Part shown: in pieces, positions 61,190-64,000 of the stretch | How the letters are laid out: every line of letters begins with the position of its first letter | Position numbering within the stretch: the stretch's first letter is position 1 | Origin: Nocardia inohanensis NBRC 100128 | GTDB taxonomy: Bacteria > Actinomycetota > Actinomycetes > Mycobacteriales > Mycobacteriaceae | Length of the DNA: 64,000 nucleotides | Direction: 5' to 3' | NCBI RefSeq assembly: GCF_001612945.1 | Contig: NZ_BDBK01000010.1 | Coordinates: forward strand, 372,001 to 436,000 | Program-made: the position numbers and the translations under genes | Notes under the pieces: generated by a model | The model's database searches: none | What the model was told of the DNA's origin: nothing | Seen by the model: the letters and a program-made list of their open reading frames with translations, nothing else

Positions 61190-62484
61190 CCGGCCACGAC
61201 GACCGCAGGGCTGCGTTTGGGTCGGCGGATGACGGTGCGGATGGGTCGGCGTCTGCTCGGCGTCCTATAACCGCCACCCCAAACGCCGAACACGGTATCG
61301 GCGTCCGCGCCGCTCAACACCGCAATCCGAGGGTGGGTTCGAAATCCCGACTCAGTATCAATACTGAGGGTTCATCACGTGGGGGACGGCGACACGGCCA
61401 CGGCGTGCACTGCGGCGGGCATCCCAACGCCGGTCCCTGGTTCCGACTGCTCGATCGTGACCGTCGTCTTCTCTACCTGCTGCACGAGCACAAGGTGTTG
61501 ACCACCGACCAGATCGCGGCGCTGGAATTCACCTCGACCCGCCGCGCCCAAGGCCGACTACGCAAGCTGCGTGAGATGGGCATGCTGTTCGCCTTCCGTG
61601 AGTCGCTCTACGGCGGTGGCACCAGCCAAACACGCCACGCCCTCGGCTACTCCGGCGCACGCTTGATCGCCGCCGCGCGCGCCGAGAAGCCGCCGACCCC
61701 GGCCGCGCACGCACTGATGCTCGAACGGCTGGCCTGCTCCCCGACCCTCGAGCATCGCTTGGGTGTCAACGGCTTCTTCGCCGCGCTGGCCGCGTACCGA
61801 AACCCTGCCCGTCACCCCGATACTGCGGATGTGGAGGGGTTGACGCAGTGGTGGTCGGAACGTCAATGCGCGGACCAGTTCTGGACCTCCCCGCTCGATC
61901 CGACCCCGATCCGCCCGGACGGGTACGGCTGCTGGGAGGAAGACGGACGCACGGTGCGGTTCTTCCTCGAATACGACACCGGCACCGAAACCCTGTCCAC
62001 CGTCGCCGCCAAACTCGCCGACTACCAGAGCTTCCCCACCGACCGATTCGGGATCCTACTGTTCTCGCTGCACTCGACCCGCCGCGAAACCGGGCTACAC
62101 ACCGCCCTACGCCGCACCTTCGCCATCAGCGATTCGGGCCTGGTAATTGCGACCACCGCCCGCGACCTCACCCACCCAGACGGCCCCGCAGGCCCGGTCT
62201 GGGCGCTGCTGACCGCCAGCAACAGTGACACCGCGACCGAGCGACTGCGGCTGGCCGAGCTACCCGAACGCGGCCCACGCATCTCCCACCACACCAGCAC
62301 CGGCCAGCCCTACAACGAAGCCGCCTTCGACCATGACGACCCGACCGTCCGCGACCGGTTCCTCACCAACCAGCCACAGCCCACCAGCCCGTATCCAGCT
62401 GCGGCCGTGCACCTCCACGACGAGACCGCCTCCACAGACGACAACATCATCATCGACCTGGACCACTACGATGATGAGTCCTGA
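61186..62484 (+). CDS. replication-relaxation family protein
   Basis: A 432-aa protein. After a poorly conserved N-terminal 80 residues, the winged helix DRDRRLLYLLHEHKVLTTDQ, EFTSTRRAQGRLRKLREMGM identifies Replic_Relax. WWSERQCADQFW, EDGRTVRFFLEYDTGTETLS and DRFGILLFSLHSTRRE continue the pattern. These proteins are encoded on actinobacterial plasmids and integrative elements and are thought to unwind or relax DNA at the origin. ATG 61186 overlaps the preceding frame (ATGA). An acidic tail ends the protein. Confidence 0.83.
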   Translation: MTGHDDRRAAFGSADDGADGSASARRPITATPNAEHGIGVRAAQHRNPRVGSKSRLSINTEGSSRGGRRHGHGVHCGGHPNAGPWFRLLDRDRRLLYLLHEHKVLTTDQIAALEFTSTRRAQGRLRKLREMGMLFAFRESLYGGGTSQTRHALGYSGARLIAAARAEKPPTPAAHALMLERLACSPTLEHRLGVNGFFAALAAYRNPARHPDTADVEGLTQWWSERQCADQFWTSPLDPTPIRPDGYGCWEEDGRTVRFFLEYDTGTETLSTVAAKLADYQSFPTDRFGILLFSLHSTRRETGLHTALRRTFAISDSGLVIATTARDLTHPDGPAGPVWALLTASNSDTATERLRLAELPERGPRISHHTSTGQPYNEAAFDHDDPTVRDRFLTNQPQPTSPYPAAAVHLHDETASTDDNIIIDLDHYDDES

Positions 62485-62703
62485 GAGCTGTAATCGATGA
62501 ACTACTGATGCCGGACAGCACGTCGAGATCTATTGGCATCGACCCGTTCTGATGTTATCGATGATTGTCTCAAGCAAACGTACGCTCATGGCTCCCCTCT
62601 ATGTCAACCCCTCGCAGCGGCGTTGGGGTTAGCCTGGAATGTGGGTCCGGGATGTGGCTTGTCCGAAGGATCGGTATTCGGGTTGGAACCGGTCGCGCTG
62701 GAG
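62485..62703. other. non-coding between replication-relaxation gene and IS110 remnant
   Basis: 219 bases. A 69-aa frame at 62533-62742 has no RBS or recognisable protein. The right end of the IS110 element should lie in or near here, but IS110 elements lack terminal inverted repeats and I cannot place it. Confidence 0.4.
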
Positions 62704-63768
62704 TCAAATAGTCGTTCCCGATTGCCCTCCCGGGCCTGCTAATTCACGACGTCGTTGGTCGGCGAGCATCCGCGTGTAGATGACATTGGAGAGTCGGCGT
62801 TTGAGTGCGCGCAGGGCTTCCATGGAGGTCTTGCCACCCGCCTTGCGCAGGTCTTAGTAGACGCGACCGGGTGTGGGATTTCGTAGTTGAACGATGGCCA
62901 TGATGTGCAGAACGCGGTTGATCTTGCGGTTGCCGGCGCGTGAGAGGCGGTGGCGTTGCTGCTCGCCCGAGGACGCGTCCAGGGGCGCGGTGCCGTTCCA
63001 GGACGCGAACCGGTCTCTGTCACGGAATCGGTGGATGTCGCCGGTGTCGGCCAAAAGCCTTGCTGCCGAGGATGGTCCGATGCCGTGCAGGTCCATCAGG
63101 GTGGATCCGCGGTCGAGGACGAGTTGGCGCAGTTCTTTGTCCGCGGCGCGGGTTTTGCGGTCGATGGTTTCCAATTCCTCGATCATCTCCACGACCAGCC
63201 GCCACCGGACCCGCGACGCGGCATCGTGTGGAGTGACCTCGGCGATCAACGCGCGAGCCTGACGAGCGGTGAGGAATGTCTTGGCGCCACCAGGAATCAG
63301 CTCGAGCAGCAGCCGGTGAATCCGGCACAGGGTTGCGGTGTGGGCGCGGCCGAGTTCGTCGCGGCGGTCGGCGAGCATGCTCAGGGCCACCAGGTCCGGG
63401 TCGGCTTCGACGCGCCGCAGTCCCAACGCGTGCAGGGCGGCCAGCGCGACCGAGTGGGCATCGACCGGGTCGGTCTTGCGGCCGTTGCCGGTGGCGAACA
63501 CCCGGACCTGCGCCGAGAGCTTGGTCGGTACGTCGATCACCGTCTCGCCGTCGTGGACCAGCCGGTGCGCCAGGTGGCGTCCGATGCCGTTGCATCCCTC
63601 GACCGCCCATACCCGATCGGCGAATCGCCGTCCGGCGGTGAGCATTTCCGCGAAGCCCGCATTGTCGGTGGCGTATCTGCCGGTGACCAGAACGCGTCCG
63701 GTCGGGTCGACGGCTTCGATGGTGGCCGAGCGTTTGTGCGGATCCATCCCGATGATGACGGTCATCAT
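62704..63768 (-). pseudogene. IS110-family transposase with premature stop
   Basis: The frame starts MMTVIIGMDPHKRSATIEAV (DEDD domain, with KTDPVDAHSVALAAL) and contains the Transposase_20 domain (DLHGIGPSSAARLLADTGDI, ASWNGTAPLDASSG, RHRLSRAGNRKINRVLH). A TAA at residue 305 (62854-62856) sits where family members have Tyr after GRVY; the frame continues normally (DLRKAGGKTSMEALRALKRR) to a second stop at 62704. The full-length product would be 354 aa, typical for IS110. The 304-aa version may lack the C-terminal end of the catalytic Ser domain region. Confidence 0.85.
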
Positions 63769-63779
63769 CCCTCCCGTAC

Positions 63780-64000
63780 TCGCTGACTTCGATGGTGTCC
63801 GTGCGGGAGGGCACCGCTAGTACGAGCATGGGGCAAACCCCTCTTCAGCCACTCCCTGCACGGTGACCGGTGGGAGGCAAGCCAAAAGAGAGCCACACCA
63901 ATCCAGACGGTGGGCAGCCGAATAGAGGGAGCTCCCCACCGGGCACCTGGACCTGATCCTGGCCGGGATCCGGTCCTGACACCAGTGTCTTACTAGCCGA
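63780..64000 (-). ncRNA. candidate IS110 bridge RNA region
   Basis: The non-coding stretch 5' of the transposase is where IS110-subgroup elements encode their bridge RNA. It holds nested inverted repeats: CGGTGGG (63908-63914) with CCCACCG (63935-63941) enclosing an internal loop and a GGGAGCTCCC palindrome (63927-63936), CTCCC/GGGAG at 63852-63856 and 63872-63876 with GCC/GGC outside, and GGGG/CCCC at 63830-63841. Stem-loops with internal loops are the expected form. The 5' end may be outside the window. Confidence 0.5.

Larger units (their letters stand above)
62704..64000 (-). mobile_element. IS110-family insertion sequence (ends undefined)
   Basis: Transposase reading left with a 232-bp non-coding stretch 5' of it to the window end. 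IS110 has no terminal inverted repeats and inserts without obvious duplications, so boundaries are not visible. Left end of the gene side may be outside the window. Confidence 0.75.

Noticed and set aside
62533..62742. 69-aa plus-strand frame near the IS110 end
   Set aside because: No RBS, overlaps the end of the transposase frame, sequence not protein-like.
62485..64000. Terminal inverted repeats or target duplication of the IS element
   Set aside because: None found, as expected for IS110; the ends cannot be set from this sequence.
1..64000. CRISPR arrays, tRNA or rRNA genes, known riboswitches
   Set aside because: Scanned by eye for regularly spaced repeats, tRNA-like cloverleaf ends and conserved rRNA; none seen apart from the 23-bp tandem repeats, which have no spacers.

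Overview
The window is high-GC actinobacterial DNA with almost every reading frame biased to G/C at third positions. It most resembles Nocardia or a close mycolic-acid-containing relative. Pointers to this group are a secreted MTB12/CFP-2-like antigen, an LppP/LprE-type lipoprotein, an MmpL-type exporter, an Rv1355c-like E1/nitroreductase fusion, a TAP-type secreted hydrolase, CE1758/CE1759-type flavin enzymes, a DUF574 methyltransferase and DUF397/DUF5753 regulators. The genus is inferred from gene content; there is no rRNA or tRNA gene to confirm it.

Layout. 1-8.7 kb: the start of an Hsp70/actin-like gene, a cell-wall amidase, an operon of ECF sigma factor, secreted protein, DUF6529 membrane protein and Rieske lipoprotein, then an SDR, a DUF2156 membrane enzyme and a DUF5996 protein. 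8.7-18.5 kb: a flavin reductase/LLM monooxygenase pair, a vWA protein coupled to an ARPP-1-like protein, two acyl-CoA dehydrogenases followed by an alcohol dehydrogenase that has lost its GroES domain, and a patatin/TetR pair. 18.4-30.5 kb: a tiny 34-aa gene, a copper-type P-ATPase behind a CsoR-like palindrome, a serine hydrolase, and a five-gene operon (methyltransferase, E1/nitroreductase fusion, GNAT, small beta-rich protein, MMPL exporter) that looks like an uncharacterised small-molecule or lipid pathway. 30.7-54.7 kb: mostly ordinary chromosomal genes, including an ECF41/SigJ sigma factor, DUF397/DUF5753 regulators, a DUF1460 peptidoglycan enzyme, transporters, a cold-shock gene, an antigen behind an iron box, and an intracellular metzincin-like protein.

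54.8-64 kb is accessory: a gutted methyltransferase pseudogene, a secreted SGNH hydrolase, an MFS transporter with a LOG-like protein, then a mobile-element-like segment. That segment has a DUF4143 ATPase preceded by three 23-bp tandem repeats and flanked by near-identical 33-bp direct repeats, a replication-relaxation protein, and an IS110-family element. The IS110 transposase carries a premature stop, and the non-coding end lying 5' of it is a good candidate for a bridge RNA.

Start codons were chosen from visible Shine-Dalgarno sequences and family alignment from memory. No database search was possible, so family names are recognition calls.
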